From assembly GCA_026706595.1 (NCBI GenBank), contig JAPOYL010000029.1:1-42768 (forward strand): a DNA stretch of 42,768 bases. Direction: 5' to 3'. A program made the position numbers and the translations under genes. The DNA is from Gammaproteobacteria bacterium (lineage in GTDB: Bacteria > Pseudomonadota > Gammaproteobacteria > UBA4575). Below are positions 25,118 through 33,609 of the stretch, piece after piece. The notes under the pieces were generated by a model. That model worked only from the letters and a program-made list of their open reading frames with translations, searched no databases and was not told where the DNA came from. Numbering within the stretch: the first letter of the stretch is position 1; each line of letters begins with the position of its first letter.

Positions 25118-26266
25118 TCAACCGGAGTTCATCAGCCGCACCGCAAGCCTTGCGGCTTCGGCGGAACCGTTTTTCTCTCCCAGGGCATCGCGGATGTCGC
25201 CCATCTCTTTTTTCATCCGGGCCGTGTAGTCCGAATCCGAAAGCAGTCTCTGCAGTTCCCCTGCCACGTTGTCCGCGGTGGCCTCATGCTGGATGAATTC
25301 GCGGCTGATCAGCTTGCCGGCGATGACGTTGGCGATCCCGGCATAGGTGAAATTTACCAGCCGGCTGAGAATCCGGAAGGTGAGCGGTGAGACCTTGTAG
25401 ATGATCAGCATGGGGGTCTGCATGAGCGTGATCTGCAGGGTCACGGTACCCGAGGTGGCCGCAATGGCATCGCAGGCGTGGATCACGTCGTAGATGCTGG
25501 CTGTGCTCGTAGTGATTTCCGTGTCGCGGATAAAGCGCTGTACGAGGTCTGCCCGCAGGGTCGAGGCCACCGGGACGATGAACTGGACATCGGAGCGCTG
25601 GCGTGCGAGTGCACCTGCCGCCTGGACCAAAGTCGGAAGGTTGTGTTCCACCTCGCTTGTTCGGCTTCCCGGGAACAGGCCGACCAGTTTTTTGTCCGCA
25701 GACAACCGATGCGCCTTCAGGAAGGCATCCCGGCCCATGCTGGAGTGTGCATCTTCCACCAGCGGGTGTCCCACGTACTCCACGGGCACGCCCGCATCCC
25801 GGTAGAACTTCTCTTCGAACGGGAACACGGTCGCCATGTGGTCCACGCATTTCCGGATCACCCGAATCCGCGAAGACCGCCAGGCCCAGATTTGCGGGCT
25901 GACGTAATACATGACCCGGATGCCGCATCGTGCGGCATGCTTGGCCAGAGGCAAATTGAAGTCCGGCGAGTCGATCAGCACCAGTACATCGGGGTGGATC
26001 CGTTTCAGTTCCCGTTTCATGGTTTTTAGGATGTTGCGAAGACGGGGGTAGTGCTTGATCACCTCGACAAGCCCGATGACGGACAGTTCCGAGACATCGG
26101 CCAGCAGATGTATGCCGGCCTTTCGCATGTGTTCACCACCGAGCCCGTAGCAGGTGATGTCCGGCATGATGTTCTCCAGCTCTCGGGCGAGCCTCGCACC
26201 GTACAGATCCCCTGAGGCTTCCCCGGCCACGATCATGGCGCAGGGGCTCACGCCTTCAGCCGCCAT
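25118..26266 (-). CDS. lpxB: Lipid A disaccharide synthase
   Basis: GT19 glycosyltransferase that joins UDP-diacylglucosamine to lipid X, forming the beta-1,6 disaccharide of lipid A. The 382-residue product has the N-terminal VAGEASGDLYGARL motif, the central VLIDSPDFNLPLAK and YYVSPQIWAWR boxes, and the C-terminal nucleotide-binding FPGSRTSEV and ATSGTVTLQ region. Length equals the E. coli enzyme (382). Unlike the E. coli lpxD-fabZ-lpxA-lpxB-rnhB order, it lies on the opposite strand, pointing at lpxA. Its start overlaps the end of the aminotransferase gene by 11 bases. Confidence 0.96.
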   Translation of the reverse strand: MAAEGVSPCAMIVAGEASGDLYGARLARELENIMPDITCYGLGGEHMRKAGIHLLADVSELSVIGLVEVIKHYPRLRNILKTMKRELKRIHPDVLVLIDSPDFNLPLAKHAARCGIRVMYYVSPQIWAWRSSRIRVIRKCVDHMATVFPFEEKFYRDAGVPVEYVGHPLVEDAHSSMGRDAFLKAHRLSADKKLVGLFPGSRTSEVEHNLPTLVQAAGALARQRSDVQFIVPVASTLRADLVQRFIRDTEITTSTASIYDVIHACDAIAATSGTVTLQITLMQTPMLIIYKVSPLTFRILSRLVNFTYAGIANVIAGKLISREFIQHEATADNVAGELQRLLSDSDYTARMKKEMGDIRDALGEKNGSAEAARLAVRLMNSG

Positions 26267-27353
26267 GGGCCTTTTGGATCGTGCTCACGACGGTTTCGAT
26301 TTGGGCTTCGGAGATTTCCGGGAACATCGGCAGTGAGAGACACTGCTGGCACACTGCATCCGTGTGGTGCAACTCCAGGGATCTTGAAATGCCAGAAAAG
26401 GCCTGCTGGCTCGCCAGCGATTGCGGGTAGTAGACCGCATGCCCGATCTGTGCCTGTTGCAGGCGCTCGATGATGGCATCTCGCTTCGGGCTCAGGATCG
26501 TGTACTGGTGGAAGACGTGCGACAGGTCATTGGCCGCTTGCGGGGTTTGCACGGGCAGGGCACTGAGCATGCGGGTATAGCGCCCGGCCGCATCGATGCG
26601 CTGGCGGTTGAATGCATCGAGGTGTCGCAGCTTAACCCTCAGTACGGCCGCCTGGAGTTCATCGAGACGGCTGTTCCAGCCCAGCACCTGGTGGCTGTTA
26701 CGAGTGGCACTGCCGTGGTTTTTCAACAGGGAGAAGCGCTCGGCCAGTTCCTCGGAGTCCGTGGTGAGCAGGCCGCCATCGCCGTAGCCGCCGAGATTCT
26801 TGCTGGGGAAGAAACTGAAACACCCGGCATGGCCGAGGCTGCCGGTCGGCTTCCCGTTGGACCGTGCTCCGAAGGACTGCGCGCAATCCTCGATGACCAG
26901 CAGCTCATGGCGGGCTGCCAGCCGGCAGATGGCATCCATGTCCGCGACCTGTCCGAACAGGTGGACCGGCAGGATGGCACGGGTACGCTCCGTGATGGCC
27001 GGCTCGATCGATTGGGCTGTGATGTTGAACGTGACAGGGTCGATGTCGACGAACACGGCCGTGGCCCCGACATGGCCGATGGCCTCGGCTGCGGCCGCAA
27101 AGCTGAAGGGGGTCGTAATGACCTCATCGCCTGCTCCGATGTCGCAGGCACGCAGCGCGAGGTGCAGCGCATCGCTGCCGGAGTTGCATGAGACGGCATG
27201 CCTGACTCCCAGATAGTCGGCGGCTTCTGCCTCGAACTCGCGCACGTTGGTGCCCTGTATGAATTGCGTGCTTTCCAGCACCCCGGAGATGGCGGCATCG
27301 ATTTCCTCGCGCAGCATGGCATGTTGCAGTTTCAGGTCCAGCATCGGGATCAT
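26256..27353 (-). CDS. gnnB: DegT/DnrJ/EryC1 aminotransferase, probable GnnB (UDP-3-keto-GlcNAc 3-aminotransferase)
   Basis: PLP-dependent sugar aminotransferase of fold type I. The 365-residue product shows MIPMLDLKLQHAMLREEI at the start, SGSDALHLALRA, TTPFSFAAAAEAI, the PLP-contacting IEDCAQSFGA, and the Schiff-base lysine in FFPSKNLGGYGDGG. On sequence alone it could belong to other nucleotide-sugar routes (WbpE/PglE-like). Its place between lpxB and a Gfo/Idh oxidoreductase, all beside lpxA, matches Acidithiobacillus ferrooxidans, where GnnA oxidises and GnnB aminates the 3 position of UDP-GlcNAc to give the substrate for amide-linked lipid A. The specific assignment is therefore context-based. 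Confidence 0.8.
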   Translation of the reverse strand: MIPMLDLKLQHAMLREEIDAAISGVLESTQFIQGTNVREFEAEAADYLGVRHAVSCNSGSDALHLALRACDIGAGDEVITTPFSFAAAAEAIGHVGATAVFVDIDPVTFNITAQSIEPAITERTRAILPVHLFGQVADMDAICRLAARHELLVIEDCAQSFGARSNGKPTGSLGHAGCFSFFPSKNLGGYGDGGLLTTDSEELAERFSLLKNHGSATRNSHQVLGWNSRLDELQAAVLRVKLRHLDAFNRQRIDAAGRYTRMLSALPVQTPQAANDLSHVFHQYTILSPKRDAIIERLQQAQIGHAVYYPQSLASQQAFSGISRSLELHHTDAVCQQCLSLPMFPEISEAQIETVVSTIQKAHGG

Positions 27354-27382
27354 GGCGGCAAACTCCGGGAGAGAATCAGGGA

Positions 27383-28315
27383 CTAGTTCAGTTGTTCGCT
27401 GATTGAAATTGCGGTCTGCAGGGCACGCTTGCCGTCCTGCCCGCTGACCTTGGGCTGGCCGCCGTTGGCGATGCAGTCCAGGAAGCTCTGGACTTCGGCC
27501 AGCAGCGCGTCATATTCGTCACAGCTGATTTTCTGTACGTCGATATTCGGCACGCCGGGATACATCTCCTGCTTGCCCTTGCGGTAGATGGCAAGCTCGC
27601 GCTTTTGGAAGTCCACCGACAGGTAGGCGTCGTTCTGGAAAATGCGCATTTTGCGATCCGTTGCAGTGCTGACCCGGCTGGCGGTGACGTTGGCCACACA
27701 GCCGTTCTTGAAAGCGATCCGGGCATTGGCGATGTCGATGTCCTCGGACAGCACCGGGGTGCCCCGGGCATCGATCCGCTCGACATCGGATTTTACGATG
27801 TCCAGGATGATGTCGATGTCATGGATCATCAGGTCCAGCACCACGTTGACCTCGGTGCCGCGTGGCTTGTACGGGGCCAGGCGGTGGCATTCGATGAAGC
27901 GGGCCTCGCCCAGCTCCTCTTCCAGGGCCGCGATGGCAGGGTTGAAGCGCTCGAGGTGACCGACCTGCAGCACGCGGTCGTGCTTGTGTGCCAGGGCAAT
28001 CAGCGCCTCAGCCTGCTCCAGCGAGTCGGTCATAGGTTTCTCGACGAGGACGTGGGATTTGTGGCGGAGGAAGTCCTGCGCCACCTCGAAATGCAGGTCG
28101 GTAGGCACCACGATACTGACGGCATCCACCTCGCCGAGCAGTTCACGATAATCTGCCACGGGGGTACAGTCGGTGGTCGCCGCCACCGCCTGCGCCTTCT
28201 CGAAATCCTTGTCTGCGACGGCCGCTAAGGTGCTGTTTTGCAACTGAAAAAATTTCTCTGCGTGAAACTTGCCCAGATGACCTACACCGATGACCGCCGT
28301 TTGTATATCTGACAC
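27383..28315 (-). CDS. gnnA: Gfo/Idh/MocA oxidoreductase, probable GnnA (UDP-GlcNAc 3-dehydrogenase)
   Basis: NAD-dependent sugar oxidoreductase. The 310-residue product has the Rossmann start AVIGVGHLGKFHAEKF, the family EKP motif in HVLVEKPMTDS, GHLERFNPAI, and the catalytic-type DLMIHDIDIILD in the C-terminal alpha/beta domain. I place the start at GTG 28315 (MSDIQTAVIGVG). The frame is open back to 28372, but that stretch (MACKQTCILH) falls in the promoter region. The probable partner GnnB lies 29 bases downstream and lpxB overlaps GnnB, so the three form one operon. GnnA function is inferred from this context; related proteins oxidise other sugars. Confidence 0.78.
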   Translation of the reverse strand: MSDIQTAVIGVGHLGKFHAEKFFQLQNSTLAAVADKDFEKAQAVAATTDCTPVADYRELLGEVDAVSIVVPTDLHFEVAQDFLRHKSHVLVEKPMTDSLEQAEALIALAHKHDRVLQVGHLERFNPAIAALEEELGEARFIECHRLAPYKPRGTEVNVVLDLMIHDIDIILDIVKSDVERIDARGTPVLSEDIDIANARIAFKNGCVANVTASRVSTATDRKMRIFQNDAYLSVDFQKRELAIYRKGKQEMYPGVPNIDVQKISCDEYDALLAEVQSFLDCIANGGQPKVSGQDGKRALQTAISISEQLN

Positions 28316-28346
28316 GATAATTCCAGTATCCTTTACACAGGTGTGC

Positions 28347-28352
28347 AGTATA
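28347..28352 (-). promoter_or_regulatory. Candidate -10 element for the gnnA-gnnB-lpxB operon
   Basis: On the minus strand TATACT (28352 to 28347) follows TTG directly and lies about 32 bases before the GTG start of gnnA, giving a leader of roughly 25 bases. No good -35 hexamer stands at the right distance. Weak support from motif only, but this is the only space between the divergent gnnA and rnhB genes. Confidence 0.35.
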
Positions 28353-28413
28353 CAAGTTTGTTTGCAGGCCACTACCCCTTAGTTCAGCAACGCCAATTAG
28401 TTTTAGTCAATCA

Positions 28414-29067
28414 TTGCAGGGCACAGAAAGCACACACCCGTCGGATCGGGTCGTCGGAATCGATGAAGCGGGGCGGGGCTCATTGGCCGGGCCGGTAATT
28501 GCAGCTGCCGTGGTGTTGCATCCGCGAAAAACCATACCCGGACTTCAGGATTCCAAGAAGCTGAGCCCGAAAAGGCGCGAAGATCTTTTTGCACAGATCA
28601 CCTCCAAGGCCGTGTTCTGGGCCATCGGGCGGGCCTCTGCCGGCGAGATTGACCGCCTGAACATCCACCAGGCAACGCTGCTTGCCATGTCCCGTGCCTG
28701 GAAGTCCGTTCCCTTCCCGGTGGAGCAGGTGCTGGTGGACGGCCTGCACTGTCCGGAACTGGCAGCCCCCTGCAAGGCCATCGTCCAGGGAGACCGGTCG
28801 GTGCCGGTGATCAGTGCCGCCTCTATCCTGGCCAAGGTGACACGGGACGCGGAAATGCGGGCCTATCATGCCGACTATCCCGAGTACGGGTTTGACCGGC
28901 ACAAGGGGTATCCGACGGCACATCACCTGGATGCCCTGCACGCGCATGGCCCCTCGGACCTGCACCGCAAGAGCTACGGGCCGGTCCGTGACACACTTGC
29001 GCTACGCCCGCAGCGCTCCGAAGGCCGAAACCCGTCTTCTGCCCGTGTGCAACCCCCGCTGCCGTAA
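28414..29067 (+). CDS. rnhB: Ribonuclease HII
   Basis: Cleaves RNA in RNA/DNA hybrids and starts removal of single ribonucleotides from DNA. The 217-residue product has the catalytic Asp17-Glu18 in VGIDEAGRGSLAGPV, a third Asp in QVLVDGLHCPE and a fourth in AASILAKVTRDAEM, followed by YPEYGFDRHKGYPT with the conserved Tyr. The start appears to be TTG at 28414, because no ATG or GTG lies in frame before the catalytic Asp. A C-terminal extension of some 20 residues after RDTLALR is low in hydrophobics. It is followed 14 bases later by dnaE, the usual neighbour. Confidence 0.93.
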   Translation: MQGTESTHPSDRVVGIDEAGRGSLAGPVIAAAVVLHPRKTIPGLQDSKKLSPKRREDLFAQITSKAVFWAIGRASAGEIDRLNIHQATLLAMSRAWKSVPFPVEQVLVDGLHCPELAAPCKAIVQGDRSVPVISAASILAKVTRDAEMRAYHADYPEYGFDRHKGYPTAHHLDALHAHGPSDLHRKSYGPVRDTLALRPQRSEGRNPSSARVQPPLP

Positions 29068-29081
29068 CCCCGAAAGACGCC

Positions 29082-32000
29082 ATGGGACAATTCGTACACC
29101 TGCACCTGCACACCGAGTACTCGCTTGTCGACAGTATCGTGCGCATCCCCGAACTCATGGAAGCGGTGCGTGCACAGGGTATGGCATCGGTCACCCTGAC
29201 CGATGTGAACAACCTGTTCGCCCTGGTGAAGTTCTACCAGGCCGCCATGCGCTGCGGCATCAAGCCGATCATTGGCCTGGAAGCTCGCGTGTCCGGCCTG
29301 TCCCCCGATGAACCTGATTCCAGCCTGGTTTTCCTGTGCAAGAACAAGGCGGGATACGGGGCGCTGAGCCGGATACTCACGCGGGCCTACCTGGAGAGCG
29401 AGCATGTCAGCGGTCCCGTCTTGCAACGTGACTGGCTGGTGGAGGCAGGTGCTGACCTGATTGTATTGTCGGGCGCACGGGACGGGGATGTCGGCAAGGC
29501 CCTGCTTGCGGGCGACAAACGCCTGGCAGAGGCGCATGTCGATTTCTGGGCTTCGCATTTTACCGACGGCTACTACATCGAGCTGCAGCGAACCGGGCGA
29601 GACGAGGAGGAGCAGTATCTGGGAGAGGCGCTTGACCTGGCCGCCAAACACTCGCTGCCGGTGGTTGCCAGTAACGATGTGCACTTTTTGCGCCAGCAGG
29701 ATTTTGAGGCGCATGAGGCCCGTGTGTGTATCCAGACGGGCTGCATACTGGATGATGCGCGCAGGCCGCACCTGTATTCGGACCAGCAGTACCTGCGCAG
29801 CGCCGAGGAGATGGAAACGCTCTTCTCGGACATCCCGGAAGCCATTGCCAACAGCGTGGAAATCGCAAAGCGCTGCAACGTGACGCTGAACTTCGGGGAC
29901 AGCGTACTGCCGGAATTTCCGATCCCGGATTCCCTGACCCCGCAGGAATTCATACGTCTCGAAGCAGAACGGGGACTGTCGGAGCGCTTGCAGCAAACCG
30001 GTTCCGGTGGCAACGAGTATGAGGTACGGCTGGCCAGCGAACTGGAAGTCATCAATTCGATGGGCTATGCCGGGTACTTCCTCATCGTTGCGGATTTCAT
30101 CCGCTGGGCCAAGAAAAATGCCATCCCGGTGGGTCCGGGCCGGGGTTCGGGTGCCGGCTCGCTGGTGTCCTACGCGCTTGGCATCACCGACCTGGATCCC
30201 CTGCAGTACGACCTGCTGTTCGAGCGCTTCCTGAACCCCGAGCGCATCTCCATGCCGGATTTCGACATTGATTTTTGCATGGCGAACCGTGACCGCGTGA
30301 TCGAATACGTGGCACAGAGCTACGGCCAGTCCCACGTCAGCCAGATCATCACCTACGGCAGCATGGCCGCGCGTGCCGTGGTTCGCGATGTCGGCCGCGT
30401 GCTCGGGCACCCGTACGGGTTCATCGACCGCATTGCCAAGCTGATTCCGTTCGAGGTCGGCATGACCCTGGACAAGGCACTGGCACGCGAGCCTGCATTA
30501 CAGGAGCAGTACGAGAATGAAGAGGAAGTGACTGCCATCCTGGACATGTCCAAGACGCTTGAAGGGCTGGTGCGAAATGCCAGCAAGCATGCCGGTGGAG
30601 TGGTCATCGCACCGTCGGAGCTGACCGAGTTCACGCCGCTGTACTGTGAGGCGGGGGGCACCAATGTCGTCACGCAACTGGACAAGGACGATGTCGAGGC
30701 GATCGGCCTGGTGAAATTTGATTTCCTGGGGCTTCGCACCCTCACCATCATCGACAACACGGTGCGCACGGCGAATGCGAAACTTCGCAAGAGCAACCAG
30801 TCGCCGGTCGATATCGATGCGATCCCGCTGGATGACCAGGCGGCGTACGAGACGCTGAAACGCAGGCAGACCACGGCCGTGTTCCAGCTTGAATCGAGCG
30901 GTATCCGGGAGATCATCAAGAAACTGCAACCGGACAACTTCAATGACGTCGTGGCGCTGGTGGCGCTGTATCGCCCCGGTCCGCTGCAATCTGGCATGGT
31001 GGATGACTACATCAAGCGCAAGCACGGAGCCCGGGTGGACTATTTCCATCCGGACCTGGAGCCGGTCCTGCGGGAAACCCATGGCGTCATCCTGTACCAG
31101 GAGCAGGTCATGCAAATCGCACAGGTACTGGCCGGATACACCCTGGGTCATGCCGATGTTCTGAGGCGTGCCATGGGCAAGAAAAAGCCCGAGGAGATGG
31201 CGCAGCAGCGCGAGATTTTTGTGGGCGGCGCCGTCGAGCGAGGTGTCGACAGGAGGACGGCGAGCCATATTTTCGATCTGATGGAAAAGTTTGCAGGCTA
31301 CGGGTTCAACAAGTCCCATTCCGTCGCCTACGCGCTGCTTGCCTACCAGACCGTCTGGCTGAAGACCCACTATCCCGCCGAGTTCATGTCCTCGGTGATG
31401 TCTTCCGACATCGACAATACCGACAAGGTCGTGAACCTGATCGATGAATGCCGCGGACTGGAGCTCGAGGTAGCCGCTCCGGACATCAACCATTCCGACT
31501 ACGATTTCACGGTCGAGGGCGAGTCGACCATCCGCTATGGTCTGGGGGCGATCAAGGGGGTGGGGCGTGCCGCCGTCGAACAGGTGGTGGCGCTGCGCAA
31601 GCAGCAGGGGGATTACACGGGCCTGGACGATTTTTGCCTGCGACTGGATGTGCAGAAAGTCAACCGGCGCTGCATCGAGGCCCTGATCCGGGCCGGCGCT
31701 ATGGATTGTTTCGGGCACACGCGGGCCAGCCTTTTCGAACACCTGGACAAGGCACTGCGGCATGCGGACAGGCACCAGCGCGATCTCGATGCCGGGCAAG
31801 ACGACATGTTTGCCCTGGCAGAACCGGGCCTGCCCGCGCGCAAGCTGGAAATGCAGGCTGTGGAAGAATGGGACGACGAGACCAAGCTGTCCGGAGAACG
31901 CCAGACCCTGGGCCTGTACCTGACCGGTCACCCGGTCACGCGTTACCAGGAAGAACTGAAAAAAATCACCAGCCATACGCTTGGCGAGGTGCTGGAAACC

Positions 32001-32582
32001 GGCCCGCCCCCACGCCCGTCCAGGCACTCAGGCGAGGAGAACGGACAGGCGATCTTGGTTGCAGGACTGCTGGACCAGATCCGGCTTCGCAACAGCGCAA
32101 AGGGCCGCATCGCATTCCTGACGCTGGACGACAATACCGGGCGCATCGATGTCGCGGTGTTCGCCGGGGACTATGCAAGGTTCAACCACCTGCTGGTCAA
32201 GGATTCCATCCTCATCATCCGCGGCAGCCTGGGGTGGGATGAATTTACCGAGCGGGTACGGGTGCGTGCGGATGAGGTCTGGAATTTCGATGAATACCTG
32301 AAACGCTTTGGTGCCCTGCTGAATATCCGGGTCAAACCCCGCGGCTCCTCGTCCTCGCTGGTGCAGGAATTGGTGCAGGAACTGCGCCAACACCTGCTGC
32401 CCTTCAAGGACGGCAACTGTTCCGTGCATGTCGAATACGAAAGCCATGACGCCGTGGCACGACTCGAACTCCCCAAGGACTGGAACGTGTCCCTGGACGA
32501 GAAGCTGCTGCGGCAGCTGGCGCAGGTCTCCGGGGTGCTGGGCACGGATGTGGTGTACAAGAAGCAGGGGATTAATGCATGA
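29082..32582 (+). CDS. dnaE: DNA polymerase III alpha subunit
   Basis: Replicative polymerase catalytic subunit (family C). The 1166-residue product starts with the PHP domain (FVHLHLHTEYSLVDS), then the polymerase palm with catalytic aspartates in MPDFDIDFCMANRDRVIEYV and the third in LVKFDFLGLRTLTII, and fingers with QIITYGSMAARAVVRDVGRVLGHPYGF. The clamp-binding motif QDDMF is at residues 906-910, equivalent to QADMF in E. coli. A C-terminal OB-fold region (about 990-1070, LVAGLLDQIRLRNSAKGRIAF) follows. Length matches E. coli DnaE (1160), so no fusion or truncation. Confidence 0.98.
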   Translation: MGQFVHLHLHTEYSLVDSIVRIPELMEAVRAQGMASVTLTDVNNLFALVKFYQAAMRCGIKPIIGLEARVSGLSPDEPDSSLVFLCKNKAGYGALSRILTRAYLESEHVSGPVLQRDWLVEAGADLIVLSGARDGDVGKALLAGDKRLAEAHVDFWASHFTDGYYIELQRTGRDEEEQYLGEALDLAAKHSLPVVASNDVHFLRQQDFEAHEARVCIQTGCILDDARRPHLYSDQQYLRSAEEMETLFSDIPEAIANSVEIAKRCNVTLNFGDSVLPEFPIPDSLTPQEFIRLEAERGLSERLQQTGSGGNEYEVRLASELEVINSMGYAGYFLIVADFIRWAKKNAIPVGPGRGSGAGSLVSYALGITDLDPLQYDLLFERFLNPERISMPDFDIDFCMANRDRVIEYVAQSYGQSHVSQIITYGSMAARAVVRDVGRVLGHPYGFIDRIAKLIPFEVGMTLDKALAREPALQEQYENEEEVTAILDMSKTLEGLVRNASKHAGGVVIAPSELTEFTPLYCEAGGTNVVTQLDKDDVEAIGLVKFDFLGLRTLTIIDNTVRTANAKLRKSNQSPVDIDAIPLDDQAAYETLKRRQTTAVFQLESSGIREIIKKLQPDNFNDVVALVALYRPGPLQSGMVDDYIKRKHGARVDYFHPDLEPVLRETHGVILYQEQVMQIAQVLAGYTLGHADVLRRAMGKKKPEEMAQQREIFVGGAVERGVDRRTASHIFDLMEKFAGYGFNKSHSVAYALLAYQTVWLKTHYPAEFMSSVMSSDIDNTDKVVNLIDECRGLELEVAAPDINHSDYDFTVEGESTIRYGLGAIKGVGRAAVEQVVALRKQQGDYTGLDDFCLRLDVQKVNRRCIEALIRAGAMDCFGHTRASLFEHLDKALRHADRHQRDLDAGQDDMFALAEPGLPARKLEMQAVEEWDDETKLSGERQTLGLYLTGHPVTRYQEELKKITSHTLGEVLETGPPPRPSRHSGEENGQAILVAGLLDQIRLRNSAKGRIAFLTLDDNTGRIDVAVFAGDYARFNHLLVKDSILIIRGSLGWDEFTERVRVRADEVWNFDEYLKRFGALLNIRVKPRGSSSSLVQELVQELRQHLLPFKDGNCSVHVEYESHDAVARLELPKDWNVSLDEKLLRQLAQVSGVLGTDVVYKKQGINA

Positions 32583-32614
32583 TGCGGGTTTTGCCGCACA
32601 GGTGAGATTTTAGG

Positions 32615-33568
32615 ATGAACCCCGATTATCTGGATTTCGAGCAGCCCATCGCAGAGCTGGAGGCCAAAATCGATGAGCTGAAACTGGTGGAAGGATCGGA
32701 GGACTTCAGTCTCAACGAAGAGATTGTCCGTTTGCAGGCGAAGTCCCAGAGCCTGATTGAATCGATCTTTCGCAATCTCAGTCCGTGGCAGATCGCGCAG
32801 CTGGCGCGCCACCCCAAGCGGCCCTATACCCTGGACTACGTCGAGCACCTGTTTGCAGACTTCACGGAATTGCACGGCGACCGCATGTACGCAGATGATG
32901 CTGCCATCGTTGCGGGCATCGCCCGGTTCGAGGGCCAGTCGATAGCCGTCATTGGCCACCAGAAGGGGCGCAACACCAATGAAAACATCCAGCGCAACTT
33001 CGGCATGCCGCGACCCGAGGGGTACCGCAAGGCCTTGCGGATCATGGAGCTGGCCGAGCGTTTCAAAATGCCGGTACTGACCTTCGTCGACACGCCCGGT
33101 GCCTACCCGGGCATTGGCGCCGAGGAGCGCGGACAGAGCCAGGCGATCGCCTTGAACCTGCAGCGCATGTCCGGATTGCGCACACCTCTTGTCTGCACCG
33201 TCACCGGCGAAGGCGGTTCGGGCGGTGCACTTGCCATCGGCGTGTGTGACCACCTGTCGATGCTGAGTTACAGCACCTATTCGGTCATCTCCCCGGAAGG
33301 TTGTGCATCGATCCTCTGGAAGGATGCAGGCCGGGCGCAGGATGCCGCCACGGCACTGGGAATCACCGCAGAACGTCTGAAGGAGTTGAAGCTGATCGAT
33401 GAGATCATCGAGGAGCCGCTCGGCGGTGCGCACCGGGATGTCGAGGCCACCTGTGCGAACATCCGCAAAACCCTCACCGCGACCCTGGCACGGCTCGGTT
33501 CCATGCGGGTCGAGGACCTGCTTGTCGCGCGTTATCAGCGACTCACCCAGTTTGGTGTTTTCAAGTAG
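32615..33568 (+). CDS. accA: Acetyl-CoA carboxylase carboxyltransferase subunit alpha
   Basis: With AccD, transfers CO2 from carboxybiotin to acetyl-CoA to give malonyl-CoA for fatty acid synthesis. The 317-residue product matches E. coli AccA (319) throughout: the N-terminal helices [17 protein letters not shown], then [60 protein letters not shown], and the oxyanion-hole region [12 protein letters not shown]. It follows dnaE by 32 bases, with tilS after it. The order dnaE-accA-tilS is typical of gammaproteobacteria. Confidence 0.97.
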   Translation: MNPDYLDFEQPIAELEAKIDELKLVEGSEDFSLNEEIVRLQAKSQSLIESIFRNLSPWQIAQLARHPKRPYTLDYVEHLFADFTELHGDRMYADDAAIVAGIARFEGQSIAVIGHQKGRNTNENIQRNFGMPRPEGYRKALRIMELAERFKMPVLTFVDTPGAYPGIGAEERGQSQAIALNLQRMSGLRTPLVCTVTGEGGSGGALAIGVCDHLSMLSYSTYSVISPEGCASILWKDAGRAQDAATALGITAERLKELKLIDEIIEEPLGGAHRDVEATCANIRKTLTATLARLGSMRVEDLLVARYQRLTQFGVFK

Positions 33569-33609
33569 TCTGCAGCCTGACGATTGCATGCAAGAGCACC
33601 GCGTGCCCC

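Noticed and set aside
30498-32027. Long open frame (509 codons) on the minus strand opposite dnaE
   Set aside because: It shadows dnaE in a GC-rich gene with third-position bias; its translation is rich in His, Arg, Gln and Val with no domain pattern.
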